DNA from: Zoogloea sp.
Lineage (GTDB): Bacteria; Pseudomonadota; Gammaproteobacteria; Burkholderiales; Rhodocyclaceae
Length of the DNA: 64,000 nt
Assembly: GCA_016703645.1 (NCBI GenBank)
Contig: JADJBR010000009.1
Span: 239,935 to 303,934 of the forward strand
Direction of reading: 5' to 3'
Below are positions 43,706-51,526 of this stretch, in pieces (the stretch's first letter is position 1; each line of letters opens with the position of its first letter). The position numbers and the translations under genes were made by a program. The notes beneath the pieces were generated by a model that did not search any database, was not told the origin of the DNA, and was given only the letters and a program-made list of their open reading frames with translations.

Positions 43706-44665
43706 TCAGCCGCTCGGCCCCTCGGGGGTCGAAGTTGATTCGACTGCCGCGGGCTGACGTCGGGAGGCGCTGAAGAATCGATTTCCACCCAGCTCTTGCC
43801 GCAGAAACTCGACGAAGACGCTGACCTTGGCCGGGATCTGCCGGGCGGACGGGAAAACGGCATGGATGTCGAAGGCCGGCGGGCAGGCTTCGGGCAGCAC
43901 ATGGCACAAGCTTCCGGAATCCAGCTCCACGTCGACCATCCATTGCGGCAGGCAGGCGACGCCCAGCCCCGCGACCGCGGCGTCCTTCAAGGCAAGCAGG
44001 TTGTTGCAGCGATAGCTTCCGGAAACCGCTACGGCCTGGTGGATGCCGGCGCTTGTAAAAGTCCATTCGCCTGGGTTGAGCTGATTGGAATACAGCAAGC
44101 ACTCGTGGTCATGCAGGTCTCCGGGGGTGCCCGGCCTCCCCCTGCCGGCCAGGTAGGCGGGCGACGCGACGATCACAAACGCGCTGTCACCCAGTTTTCT
44201 GGCAACGATACCGGGCGTCGCCAGATGGCCGAGCCGGATGGCGACATCGATATTCTGCTCGACCAGGTTGGATGGTTTGTCGTTGAGCTCAAGGTCGATG
44301 ACCAGCCCCGGATGCATCTGGCGGAACCGGATGAGCAGCGGTGATATGAACATGAGGCCGAAAGGGACCGGCGCCGCAATGTTCAACGTCCCGGTCAGAC
44401 CCAGTTGGAGATTGCTCACAAGGGCATCGGCTTCATCGAGGTCTTCGATGATCCGCCGGCACCGTTCGTAATAGCGCTGTCCGGCCTCCGTCAGGGAAAC
44501 GTTTCGCGTGCTGCGGCTGACCAGGCGCGCACCAAGGCTCTCCTCCAGCGCACGGATTGCCCGGCTGACAGCGGACTGGGTAACCCCCATATCGCGTGCA
44601 ACCGCAGAAAAGCTCGCCCGCTCGGCAACACGAACGAAGGTTCGAAGCTGGGTCAGTCTATCCAT
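43706..44665 (-). CDS. LysR-family regulator
   Basis: 319 aa from the ATG at 44665. The N-terminal winged helix-turn-helix (about 1-60, RTFVRVAERASFSAVARDMGVTQSAVSRAIRALEE) and a substrate-binding domain (about 90-295) are typical. It is divergent from a DJ-1-type gene, so that gene is the likely target. The effector is unknown. The GGCCAT-ATGC-ATGGCC palindrome between them is a candidate site. Confidence 0.93.
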   Translation of the reverse strand: MDRLTQLRTFVRVAERASFSAVARDMGVTQSAVSRAIRALEESLGARLVSRSTRNVSLTEAGQRYYERCRRIIEDLDEADALVSNLQLGLTGTLNIAAPVPFGLMFISPLLIRFRQMHPGLVIDLELNDKPSNLVEQNIDVAIRLGHLATPGIVARKLGDSAFVIVASPAYLAGRGRPGTPGDLHDHECLLYSNQLNPGEWTFTSAGIHQAVAVSGSYRCNNLLALKDAAVAGLGVACLPQWMVDVELDSGSLCHVLPEACPPAFDIHAVFPSARQIPAKVSVFVEFLRQELGGNRFFSASRRQPAAVESTSTPEGPSG

Positions 44666-44697
44666 GGCGCTTTGATCATCTATGCGGCGGAGGCATG

Positions 44698-44713
44698 GGC
44701 CATATGCATGGCC
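44698..44713. promoter_or_regulatory. Candidate LysR operator between divergent genes
   Basis: GGCCATATGCATGGCC: a perfect inverted repeat with a 4-base centre, in the 150-base gap between the LysR and DJ-1-type genes. Confidence 0.5.
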
Positions 44714-44816
44714 TGTGGATTCCGGGAAAACATGGGCAAACCTAGACTGCAGGCGTCCCGGGAAGCAAGGCCAGCGCCCCGGGGCACCAACGACCACTCA
44801 ATGAAAAGGCATTCCC

Positions 44817-45491
44817 ATGAAAAAAATTGCGTTCGTCCTGACCAACCACGACCGTAAAGGCAATACCGGTCAGAAGACGGGATTCTATCTTCCGGAGGCA
44901 GCCCATCCCTGGGCCATTCTCGATACAGCCGGCTACGGGATTGATTTCGTCAGCCCGCTGGGCGGCATGGCCCCGATGGATGGCGCCGACAACCCCGACG
45001 CCGTTTGCCAGCGCTTTCTGGACACGCCCGCCCTCATGGAAAGAACCCGTACCACCTTGCAACCGAAACAGGCCCTCGCCACCGACTATGCCGGGATTCT
45101 CTACGTCGGCGGCCATGGGACGATGTGGGACTTTCCGGACAGCGGGGGGATCGCCCGGCTTGCGGCGGACATTTATGAGGCGGGCGGAATTGTCGGCGCC
45201 GTTTGCCACGGGCCGGCCGGGCTGGTGAACCTGAAGCTGTCGAACGGACATTTCCTCGTCGAGGGCAAGCGTGTTGCGGCATTTACGGACGACGAAGAAC
45301 GCGCCATCAAGCTGCAAGATGTTGTTCCCTTTCTGCTCGCCAGCACCTTGCAGCAACGGGGGGCCATTCATGTGCTGGCCCCCAACTGGCAAGCCAATGT
45401 GGTGGTGGATGGGCGTCTCGTCACCGGTCAGAACCCGGCTTCGGCGGAAGGCGTTGCCCACGAAATGGTGCGCCTGCTGAAGCAAAGCTGA
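44817..45491 (+). CDS. DJ-1/PfpI-family (type 1 glutamine amidotransferase-like) protein
   Basis: 224 aa. The nucleophile elbow is VGAVCHGPAGL (Cys at about 126), and an acidic residue in PEAAHPW (Glu26) fits the DJ-1/HchA catalytic layout. The block GYGIDFVSPLGG is typical of the HchA/glyoxalase III-like branch, which detoxifies methylglyoxal or repairs glycated groups. Two AUGs are close; the ATG at 44817 has an AAAGG upstream. It is under probable control of the divergent LysR gene. Confidence 0.88.
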   Translation: MKKIAFVLTNHDRKGNTGQKTGFYLPEAAHPWAILDTAGYGIDFVSPLGGMAPMDGADNPDAVCQRFLDTPALMERTRTTLQPKQALATDYAGILYVGGHGTMWDFPDSGGIARLAADIYEAGGIVGAVCHGPAGLVNLKLSNGHFLVEGKRVAAFTDDEERAIKLQDVVPFLLASTLQQRGAIHVLAPNWQANVVVDGRLVTGQNPASAEGVAHEMVRLLKQS

Positions 45492-45561
45492 ACGACGCAA
45501 GACCCGCCCTTCAGGAACGATCCGGCCGGATACGGGCGGTGCCACCGGCCTTGCGCGCGCC

Positions 45562-45948
45562 CTAGCCCGCCACCACCTTCACCGCCTCGCGCTTCCACTC
45601 TGCACTGCGGGTCACCGACACGCGGCGGGCCTTGGGGACGGCGAGGGGTTTGGCCAGGGTGATCTCGGCACGTTTGATGGGGAAGCGCTGGCCGAGCACG
45701 TCGAGCATGGCCTGGCTGAGATGTTCGAGCAGGTTGAAGTGGCGGCTGGCGAGGAGTTCTTCGAGGGCGCTCACCACCTGGTCGTAGTCCACGGTGTGGC
45801 GGATGTCATCGCTGCGGCCCGCCAGGGTGCCGTCGATGGCAAGGCGCAGGTCGATGTCGAGGGGCTGGGGGGCGGCCAGTTCGTGGGCGTAGATGCCAAT
45901 GGAGGCTTGCAGGCGCAGGCCTTCGAGGCCGATGAGGCAGTCGTCCAT
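45562..45948 (-). CDS. folB: Dihydroneopterin aldolase
   Basis: 128 aa with the FolB pattern: LEGLRLQASIGIYAHEL, the TVDYDQVVSALEEL block, then FNLLEHLSQAMLDVL and ITLAKPLAV. It acts in tetrahydrofolate synthesis, converting dihydroneopterin to 6-hydroxymethyl-dihydropterin. It lies one base downstream of folD, so the two are one operon. This fits extra folate demand from the C1 pathway encoded upstream. Confidence 0.87.
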   Translation of the reverse strand: MDDCLIGLEGLRLQASIGIYAHELAAPQPLDIDLRLAIDGTLAGRSDDIRHTVDYDQVVSALEELLASRHFNLLEHLSQAMLDVLGQRFPIKRAEITLAKPLAVPKARRVSVTRSAEWKREAVKVVAG

Positions 45949-45949
45949 G

Positions 45950-46855
45950 TCAGTGCCCCTTGAGGACGGGTGCTTCCCAGTCCTGGTAGTCGTCGGTCTG
46001 GCGCATGGAGAGGGCGCGCTCCGCCGAGCGCAGGGTGTTCTCGATCAGCATGGTCACCGTCATGGGGCCGACACCGCCCGGCACCGGGGTGATCCAGCTG
46101 GCCTTCTCCTTCACCCCCTCAAAATCCACGTCGCCAACGATCTTGCCGTCAGGCAAACGGTTGATGCCCACGTCGATGACGATGGCCCCCTGCTTGACCA
46201 TCTGCGGCACGATCAGCCCCGGCTTGCCGGCGGCCACGATGAGGATGTCGGCCAGGATGGTGTGCTGGGCCAGATCACGGGTCTTGGCGTGGCAGAGGGT
46301 GACGGTGGCTTCCCGCTGCAGCAGCATCAGGGCCATGGGCTTGCCGACGATGTTGCTGGCCCCCACCACCACCACGTTCTGGCCGGCCACGTCGGTGCCG
46401 GTGGTGTCGAGCAGCAGCTGCACGCCGTAGGGGGTGCAGGGCGGGAAGATGGTGTTGCCCACCACCAGCCCGCCCACGTTGTAGAGGTGAAAGCCGTCCA
46501 CGTCCTTGTGCACGCTGATGGCCTCCAGCACCTTGCGCCCGTCGATATGGGGCGGCAGGGGTAGCTGAATCAGGATGCCATGCACGGCCGGGTCGGCGTT
46601 GAGGCGGGCGATGGTGGCGAGGACTTCCGATTCCAGCGTGTCCTCCGGCAGGGCGATGTGGAAGGAACGCACCCCACACTCCTCGCAGGCCTTCACCTTG
46701 TTGCCCACATAGACCCGGCTGGCCGGGTTGTCGCCCACCAGGATCACCGCCAGGCCGGGGGTGACGCCCTGGGCCACGAGGGCGCCGACGCGGGTCTTGA
46801 AGCCTTCGCGCAATTGTTTCGAGAGGGCCTTGCCGTCGATGATGCGGGCGGTCAT
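45950..46855 (-). CDS. folD: Methylenetetrahydrofolate dehydrogenase/cyclohydrolase
   Basis: 301 aa from the ATG at 46855, with GGAGA about nine bases upstream (an upstream in-frame TTG is rejected). The catalytic Lys lies in YVGNKVKACEECG (about 55-60), the loop PLPPHIDGRKVLEAI and NAD(P) block VVVGASNIVGKPM are intact. It turns methylene-tetrahydrofolate into methenyl- and 10-formyl-tetrahydrofolate. Here it lies directly after the methylamine pathway, whose product is methylene-tetrahydrofolate, and shares the C1 route with purU. Confidence 0.96.
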   Translation of the reverse strand: MTARIIDGKALSKQLREGFKTRVGALVAQGVTPGLAVILVGDNPASRVYVGNKVKACEECGVRSFHIALPEDTLESEVLATIARLNADPAVHGILIQLPLPPHIDGRKVLEAISVHKDVDGFHLYNVGGLVVGNTIFPPCTPYGVQLLLDTTGTDVAGQNVVVVGASNIVGKPMALMLLQREATVTLCHAKTRDLAQHTILADILIVAAGKPGLIVPQMVKQGAIVIDVGINRLPDGKIVGDVDFEGVKEKASWITPVPGGVGPMTVTMLIENTLRSAERALSMRQTDDYQDWEAPVLKGH

Positions 46856-46870
46856 GAATTCAGTCTCCAG

Positions 46871-46903
46871 CAAAAAAATCGGGGCGGCCCGAAAGCCGCC
46901 CCG
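46871..46903 (-). terminator. Terminator of the N-methylglutamate operon
   Basis: Leftward, a 9-bp perfect stem CGGGGCGGC/GCCGCCCCG with a 6-base loop is followed by A and seven T residues. It lies between mgsC and folD and should end the mgs transcript, so folD-folB probably uses its own promoter or readthrough. Confidence 0.9.
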
Positions 46904-46961
46904 GTGAAACGCCTTGCGGGGCGAGAGGGAGAAACAAGGTTGCAGGCAGGCCGGTGATCAG

Positions 46962-46992
46962 CGTCCGCGGGCGACTGAAGTCGCCCCTGCAG
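46962..46992. repeat. Short interspersed hairpin repeat (GGGGCGACTTC type)
   Basis: Leftward TGCAGGGGCGACTTCAGTCGC, with stem arms GGGCGACT and AGTCGCCC. It is related to the copy at 25771-25796 and sits just downstream of mgsC. Confidence 0.5.
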
Positions 46993-47017
46993 ACTTCAAT
47001 CAGCGGCCGACCCTTGC

Positions 47018-48379
47018 TCAGAAGCCCTTGCCGGGGATCCAGTTGGTGCCGGCCAGCGGGACGCCGGCCATGGCGGCGGCTTCGATGGTGAGGGCGACCA
47101 GATCTTCCGGTTCCAGGTGATGCACGTTCTGCTTGCCGCAGGCCCGGGCGATGGTGGTGAGCTCCATGTTCAGGGTCTTGATGTAGTTCTTGAGGTGCTT
47201 GGCTCCCACTTCCGGCGACAGGCGCTGCTCCAGGATGGCGTCCTGGGTGGTGATGCCCACCGGGCACTTGCCGGTGTGGCAGTGGTGGCAGTAGCCCGGC
47301 GCGGTGCCCAGGGCGTTGTAGTCGGCGATGGCGTCGTGGTGGGCGCCGTTCTGGAAGTAGGTCTCGCCATTGCAGCCCAGGGCCACCAGCACGCCCTGGC
47401 CGATGGCCACCGCATCGGCGCCCATGGCCAGGGCCTTGGCCACGTCGGCGCCGGTGCGGATGCCGCCGGAGACGATGAGCTGGACCTTGCCCTTCATGTC
47501 CAGGTCTTCCAGGGCATTGACGGCCTGGCGCACGGCGGCCAGGGTGGGGATGCCCACGTGTTCGATGAAGCAGGTCTGGGTGGCGGCGGTGCCGCCCTGC
47601 ATGCCGTCCACCACCACCACGTCGGCGCCGGAATGCACGGCCAGCTTGACGTCATTGAAGGTGCGGGTGGCGCCAACCTTCACGTAGATGGGCTTTTCCC
47701 AGTCGGTAATCTCGCGCAGTTCCTGGATCTTGATGGCCAGGTCATCCGGGCCGGTCCAGTCCGGGTGACGGCAGGCGGAGCGCTGGTCCACACCTTCGGG
47801 CAGGGTGCGCATCTTGGCGACGCGGGGGTTCACCTTCTGGCCCAGCAGCATGCCGCCGCCACCCGGCTTGGCGCCCTGGCCGATCACCACTTCAATGGCG
47901 TCGGCCTTGCGCAGGTCATCCGGGTTGAAGCCGTAGCGGGAGGGCAGGCACTGGTAGATCAGGGTCTTGGAGGAGCGGCGCTCTTCCTGGGTCATGCCGC
48001 CGTCGCCGGTGGTGGTGGAGGTGCCGAGGGCGGTGGCCGCCAGGCCCAGGGATTCCTTCACGTTGGCAGACAGGGCGCCAAAGCTCATGCCGGCGATGGT
48101 GATGGGGATGTCGAGCTCGATGGGCTTCTTGGCGAAGCGGGTGCCGAGCAGGGTCTTGGTGATGCACTTCTCCCGGTAGCCCTCGAGCGGGTAGCGGGAC
48201 ATGGAGGCGCCGAGGAAGACCAGGTCGTCGAAGTTGGGCAGCTTGCGCTTGGCGCCCATGCCGCGGATTTCATACAGGCCGTGGGCCGCGGCGTTGCGGA
48301 TGTAGTCGAGGGTCTTGCGGTCGTAGCCGTAGGATTCCTCGCGGGAGAGGTTCTTGAAATTCACGGGTTTGGTTTCCAT
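47018..48379 (-). CDS. mgsC: N-methylglutamate synthase subunit C (FMN/Fe-S glutamate synthase domain)
   Basis: 453 aa from the ATG at 48379 with AGGAG upstream. The central glutamate synthase domain is clear: GMSFGALSANVKESL, GQGAKPGGGGMLLG, KVGATRTFNDV, VVVDGMQGGTAATQ and SGGIRTGADVAKALAMGADAVAIG. The Fe-S cysteines are in CHHCHTGKC. As a stand-alone subunit with mgsA and mgsB it forms N-methylglutamate synthase, which makes N-methylglutamate from glutamate and methylamine. A conventional glutamate synthase would be one long protein. It is last in the operon. Confidence 0.92.
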   Translation of the reverse strand: METKPVNFKNLSREESYGYDRKTLDYIRNAAAHGLYEIRGMGAKRKLPNFDDLVFLGASMSRYPLEGYREKCITKTLLGTRFAKKPIELDIPITIAGMSFGALSANVKESLGLAATALGTSTTTGDGGMTQEERRSSKTLIYQCLPSRYGFNPDDLRKADAIEVVIGQGAKPGGGGMLLGQKVNPRVAKMRTLPEGVDQRSACRHPDWTGPDDLAIKIQELREITDWEKPIYVKVGATRTFNDVKLAVHSGADVVVVDGMQGGTAATQTCFIEHVGIPTLAAVRQAVNALEDLDMKGKVQLIVSGGIRTGADVAKALAMGADAVAIGQGVLVALGCNGETYFQNGAHHDAIADYNALGTAPGYCHHCHTGKCPVGITTQDAILEQRLSPEVGAKHLKNYIKTLNMELTTIARACGKQNVHHLEPEDLVALTIEAAAMAGVPLAGTNWIPGKGF

Positions 48380-48495
48380 GGTGGAACTCCTCAATATTCG
48401 TCGGCTAGGTCCGTCTGCCTGATTCGGTTTGGTGGCGGGCCGGCCCTGTCGGCGGGGCCGGCCTCACCTGATCACTGGGCGGGCCTGCGCCCTGA

Positions 48496-49185
48496 TCAGT
48501 ATTCCTGGTTGGCGTCGGCGTTCCAGTGGTACAGGGCGCGCTGGGAGGCGATGCGCCGGAAGGCCTTGGGGTCGTGGTCGAGGCCGGCCTGGTCGAGCAG
48601 GCTGGCCACGGCGGCGATGTCCGCCTCGGTCATCTCTTCGTACTGGGCGTCGGCACCAAGGGATTTCACCTTGCCCTTCACGTAGAGCACGGCCTCGTAG
48701 AGCGAGTCGCCCAGGGCATCACCGGCGTCGCCGCAGATCACCATGCGGCCGGCCTGGGCCATGAAGGCCGAGAAGCTACCCACCGAGCCGCCGACGACGA
48801 TGTCGCCGCCCTTGAGGGAAATGCCGCAGCGCAGGCCGGCGTCGCCCTCGATGACCAGCAGGCCGCCGTGGGCCGAAGCACCGGCGCCGTTGGAGGCAAA
48901 GCCCTTCACGTGCACCTTGCCGCTCATCATGTTCTCGGCCACGCCGGTGCCGGCGCTGCCGGTGATGGTGACGGTGGCCGACTTGTTCATGCCGCCGGCG
49001 TAGTAGCCGGCGTGGCCGACCACTTCAACTTCGATGGGGCAGTCGAGGCCGACGGCGATGTTGTGGGCGCCGTCCGGGTTGAGGACGGTCACGTGGCCGA
49101 CTTTGCCTTCCTTGGCACCCGTGTGCAGGAAGGTGTTGAGCTCCCGCAGGGGCTGTGCGGCCAGGTCGAAGGTCAGGCGTTCCAT
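48496..49185 (-). CDS. mgsB: N-methylglutamate synthase subunit B (GXGXG domain)
   Basis: 229 aa, the right-handed beta-helix domain at the C-terminus of glutamate synthases: GHAGYYAGGMNKSATVTITGSAGTGVAENMMSG, then GASAHGGLLVIEGDAGLRCG and GGDIVVGGSVGSFSAFMAQAGRMVICGDAGDALGDS. As a separate protein this is the MgsB form. The start overlaps mgsA by 13 bases, so translation is coupled. It has no catalytic residues and structures the complex. Confidence 0.9.
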   Translation of the reverse strand: MERLTFDLAAQPLRELNTFLHTGAKEGKVGHVTVLNPDGAHNIAVGLDCPIEVEVVGHAGYYAGGMNKSATVTITGSAGTGVAENMMSGKVHVKGFASNGAGASAHGGLLVIEGDAGLRCGISLKGGDIVVGGSVGSFSAFMAQAGRMVICGDAGDALGDSLYEAVLYVKGKVKSLGADAQYEEMTEADIAAVASLLDQAGLDHDPKAFRRIASQRALYHWNADANQEY

Positions 49186-50081
49186 ACGTACATCTCCTCG
49201 GGGGCGGGTTCGAAAACGGTGGCGTGCTTGACGCCGGGCAGGTGGGCCAGGGAACGGAACTCGGAGGCGATGGCCACGTAGTCGTCGGTCTCGGCCACCA
49301 CCGCCGGTTTGCAGGCGAAGGGGTCGCGGATCAGGGCCAGCTTGTCGGGGGTGCCCATCAGGAAGGTGAAGAAGCCGTCCAGCTCTTCAAAGCCCTTCTG
49401 CAGGGCGGTCTCCAGGTCGTCCCCTTCACGCAGGCGCCATTCCAGGAAGCGGCAGGCGGCCTCGGTGTCGTTGTCGGTCTCGAAGGTGATGCCCCGCGGC
49501 TCGAGCATGCGACGGATGCCGTTGGGGTTGGACAGGGAGCCGTTGTGCACCAGGCAGAAGTCTTCACCGGCGGTGAAGGGGTGGGCACGGTCGGGGGTCA
49601 CGGCGGATTCGGTGGCCATGCGGGTGTGACCCACCAGGTGGGAGCCGGTCAGCTTGTCAAAGCCGTAGCGCGCGGCCACCTCGGCCGGGGTGCCGATGTC
49701 CTTGTAGAGGTCGATGCTGCGGCCGGTGGACAGGATGTGCAGCTTGGGGTGGTGTTCCTTGATCCAGCGCTTGACCACCGTCGGGGCGATGTCGAAGCCG
49801 AGGATGGCGTGGTTGCCCTTGGGGGTGATGCTGGCATTGACGCCCAGGTGGGCCTTGAGCTCGTGGGTGAGGCCGAGCCAGTTGAAGTCGGCCCCGTCTT
49901 CGGTGAGGCCGGAGTACAGGCTGATCTTGCGCTGGCTGTCGGCCAGGGGCGTGCCGAACACGGCCAGGCCGGCGGAGTCGGGGCCGCGCTCGGTCATGCC
50001 GATGAGCATCGGGACCATCAGCTCACCAAGCTTCTCCCGCAGGGCCGGTGTCTTCACCAGCAGTCCAACGATTCCACACAT
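49173..50081 (-). CDS. mgsA: N-methylglutamate synthase subunit A (class II glutamine amidotransferase-like)
   Basis: 302 aa from the ATG at 50081; a longer ORF to 50279 crosses gmaS. It begins MCGIVGLL with the N-terminal nucleophile Cys2 of Ntn amidotransferases, followed by TERGPDSAG (ring contacts) and VGHTRMATES. With mgsB and mgsC it forms the three-part N-methylglutamate synthase, where this subunit binds gamma-glutamylmethylamide or releases methylamine. An 81-base gap to gmaS holds a GGGGTCGA hairpin. Confidence 0.9.
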   Translation of the reverse strand: MCGIVGLLVKTPALREKLGELMVPMLIGMTERGPDSAGLAVFGTPLADSQRKISLYSGLTEDGADFNWLGLTHELKAHLGVNASITPKGNHAILGFDIAPTVVKRWIKEHHPKLHILSTGRSIDLYKDIGTPAEVAARYGFDKLTGSHLVGHTRMATESAVTPDRAHPFTAGEDFCLVHNGSLSNPNGIRRMLEPRGITFETDNDTEAACRFLEWRLREGDDLETALQKGFEELDGFFTFLMGTPDKLALIRDPFACKPAVVAETDDYVAIASEFRSLAHLPGVKHATVFEPAPEEMYVWNA

Positions 50082-50130
50082 GGTTGTTTCTCCTTCGTTA
50101 AGTCTTTGATTCGCTTTATCTGTCGGGTCC

Positions 50131-50152
50131 GGGGTCGAAGGACATCGACCCC
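50131..50152. repeat. GGGGTCGA hairpin repeat
   Basis: Perfect 8-bp stem GGGGTCGA / TCGACCCC with a 6-base loop. A near copy (GGGGTCG / CGACCCC) is at 62377-62398, and a weaker version is seen at about 43728. It sits between gmaS and mgsA. Confidence 0.55.
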
Positions 50153-50161
50153 ACGGCTGCG

Positions 50162-51490
50162 TCAGAAGAATTCCAGGTAGCTCTTGATTTCCCAGTCCGA
50201 CACGTGGCGCATGTACTCCACCCACTCCATGTGCTTGAGGCGCAGGAACTCGCCGGCGACGGGGCCGAGGGCCTTGCACAGCACGGTGTCCTTCTCCAGG
50301 GCGAGCAGGGCCTCGTGGAGGTTCTGGGGCAGGATCTCGATGCCCTCGGCCTTCAGCTCTTCGGGGCTGAGGGCGTAGAGGTTCTGGTTGTGGGGGGCGC
50401 CCGGGTCGAGCTTGCGCTCGATGCCGTCGAGGCCGGCGGCGATCACGGCGGCGGTGGCCAGGTAGGGGTTGCAGGCGCCGTCGGGCAGGCGCAGCTCCAG
50501 CCGGCCGTGGGGGATGCGCACCATGGACGAGCGGTTGTTGTCGCCGTAGCTGATGTAGGCCGGGGCCCAGGTGGCGCCGGTGAGGGAGCGGCCCACCACC
50601 AGGCGCTTGTAGCTGTTCACCGTGGGGGCGCAGATGGCCGCCAGGGCCGGCGCGTGGGCCAGGATGCCGCCCAGGAACTGGTAGGCCAGGGCGGACAGGC
50701 CAAGGCCGTATTTGTCGGATTCGTCGGCGAAGAGGTTGGTCTTGCCGTCGCCGATGGACATGTGGATGTGCATGCCGTTGCCCGGCCGGTTGGCGAAGGG
50801 CTTGGGCATGAAAGAGCAGATCATGCCCAGGTCGTTGGCGATCTCCGAGGCGGCCATCTTGAACAGCAGGTAGTGGTCGGCGGAGGTCAGGCAGTCGGCA
50901 AAGGTGTAGTTGATCTCGAACTGGCCGTTGGCGTCCTCGTGGTCGATCTGATAGACGTCCACATCCACCTGACGCAGGCTGTCGGTGAGGGTTTCGAGGA
51001 ACTGGCGGTTGCGCGACAGGCCCTTGTAGTCGTAACAGGGCTTGGGCAGGGTGTCGGTGGGGTCGGTGGGGATGATGTTGCCGTCGGCGTCCTTCTTGAG
51101 CAGGGAGAACTCCGGCTCAAGCCCGGTAAAGAAGGTGTAGCCCATGGCGTCGAGGCGCTTGATCTGCTCCTTCAGCACCACGCGGGTGTCCAGGGGCCAG
51201 GGCTCGCCTTTCACATGGCCGTCGCAGGCGATGCGGGCGTAGCCGGGCTGCCAGGGCACCAGGGTCAGGGTGTCCAGGTCACCGATGGCCATGAAATCCG
51301 GGCCATTGGGCTCGATGCCGAGGCCCCACACCGCAAAGCCCGCAAAGCCGGCCCCGGTGGTGAGGATGCTGTCGAAATGGGCGGTCGGGACGGCCTTGGT
51401 CTTGGCCGTGCCGTGGATGTCGACAAACTGGGCCAGCACATATTTGACTTCGTTGTCGGCGAGAAACTTCTTGGCTTCCGTGGGCGTCAT
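50162..51490 (-). CDS. gmaS: Gamma-glutamylmethylamide synthetase (glutamine-synthetase family)
   Basis: 442 aa. The glutamine synthetase active site is intact: [37 protein letters not shown] and [20 protein letters not shown]. The size and the sequence are those of the GlnT/GmaS branch, not the 470-aa GlnA. Next to mgsABC and mgdABCD the role is to join glutamate and methylamine to gamma-glutamylmethylamide with ATP. A plain glutamine synthetase is the alternative by sequence alone, but context decides. Confidence 0.9.
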   Translation of the reverse strand: MTPTEAKKFLADNEVKYVLAQFVDIHGTAKTKAVPTAHFDSILTTGAGFAGFAVWGLGIEPNGPDFMAIGDLDTLTLVPWQPGYARIACDGHVKGEPWPLDTRVVLKEQIKRLDAMGYTFFTGLEPEFSLLKKDADGNIIPTDPTDTLPKPCYDYKGLSRNRQFLETLTDSLRQVDVDVYQIDHEDANGQFEINYTFADCLTSADHYLLFKMAASEIANDLGMICSFMPKPFANRPGNGMHIHMSIGDGKTNLFADESDKYGLGLSALAYQFLGGILAHAPALAAICAPTVNSYKRLVVGRSLTGATWAPAYISYGDNNRSSMVRIPHGRLELRLPDGACNPYLATAAVIAAGLDGIERKLDPGAPHNQNLYALSPEELKAEGIEILPQNLHEALLALEKDTVLCKALGPVAGEFLRLKHMEWVEYMRHVSDWEIKSYLEFF

Positions 51491-51526
51491 TGCCGCTCTC
51501 CTGATGTTGGGTTGGGTTCGGGCGAT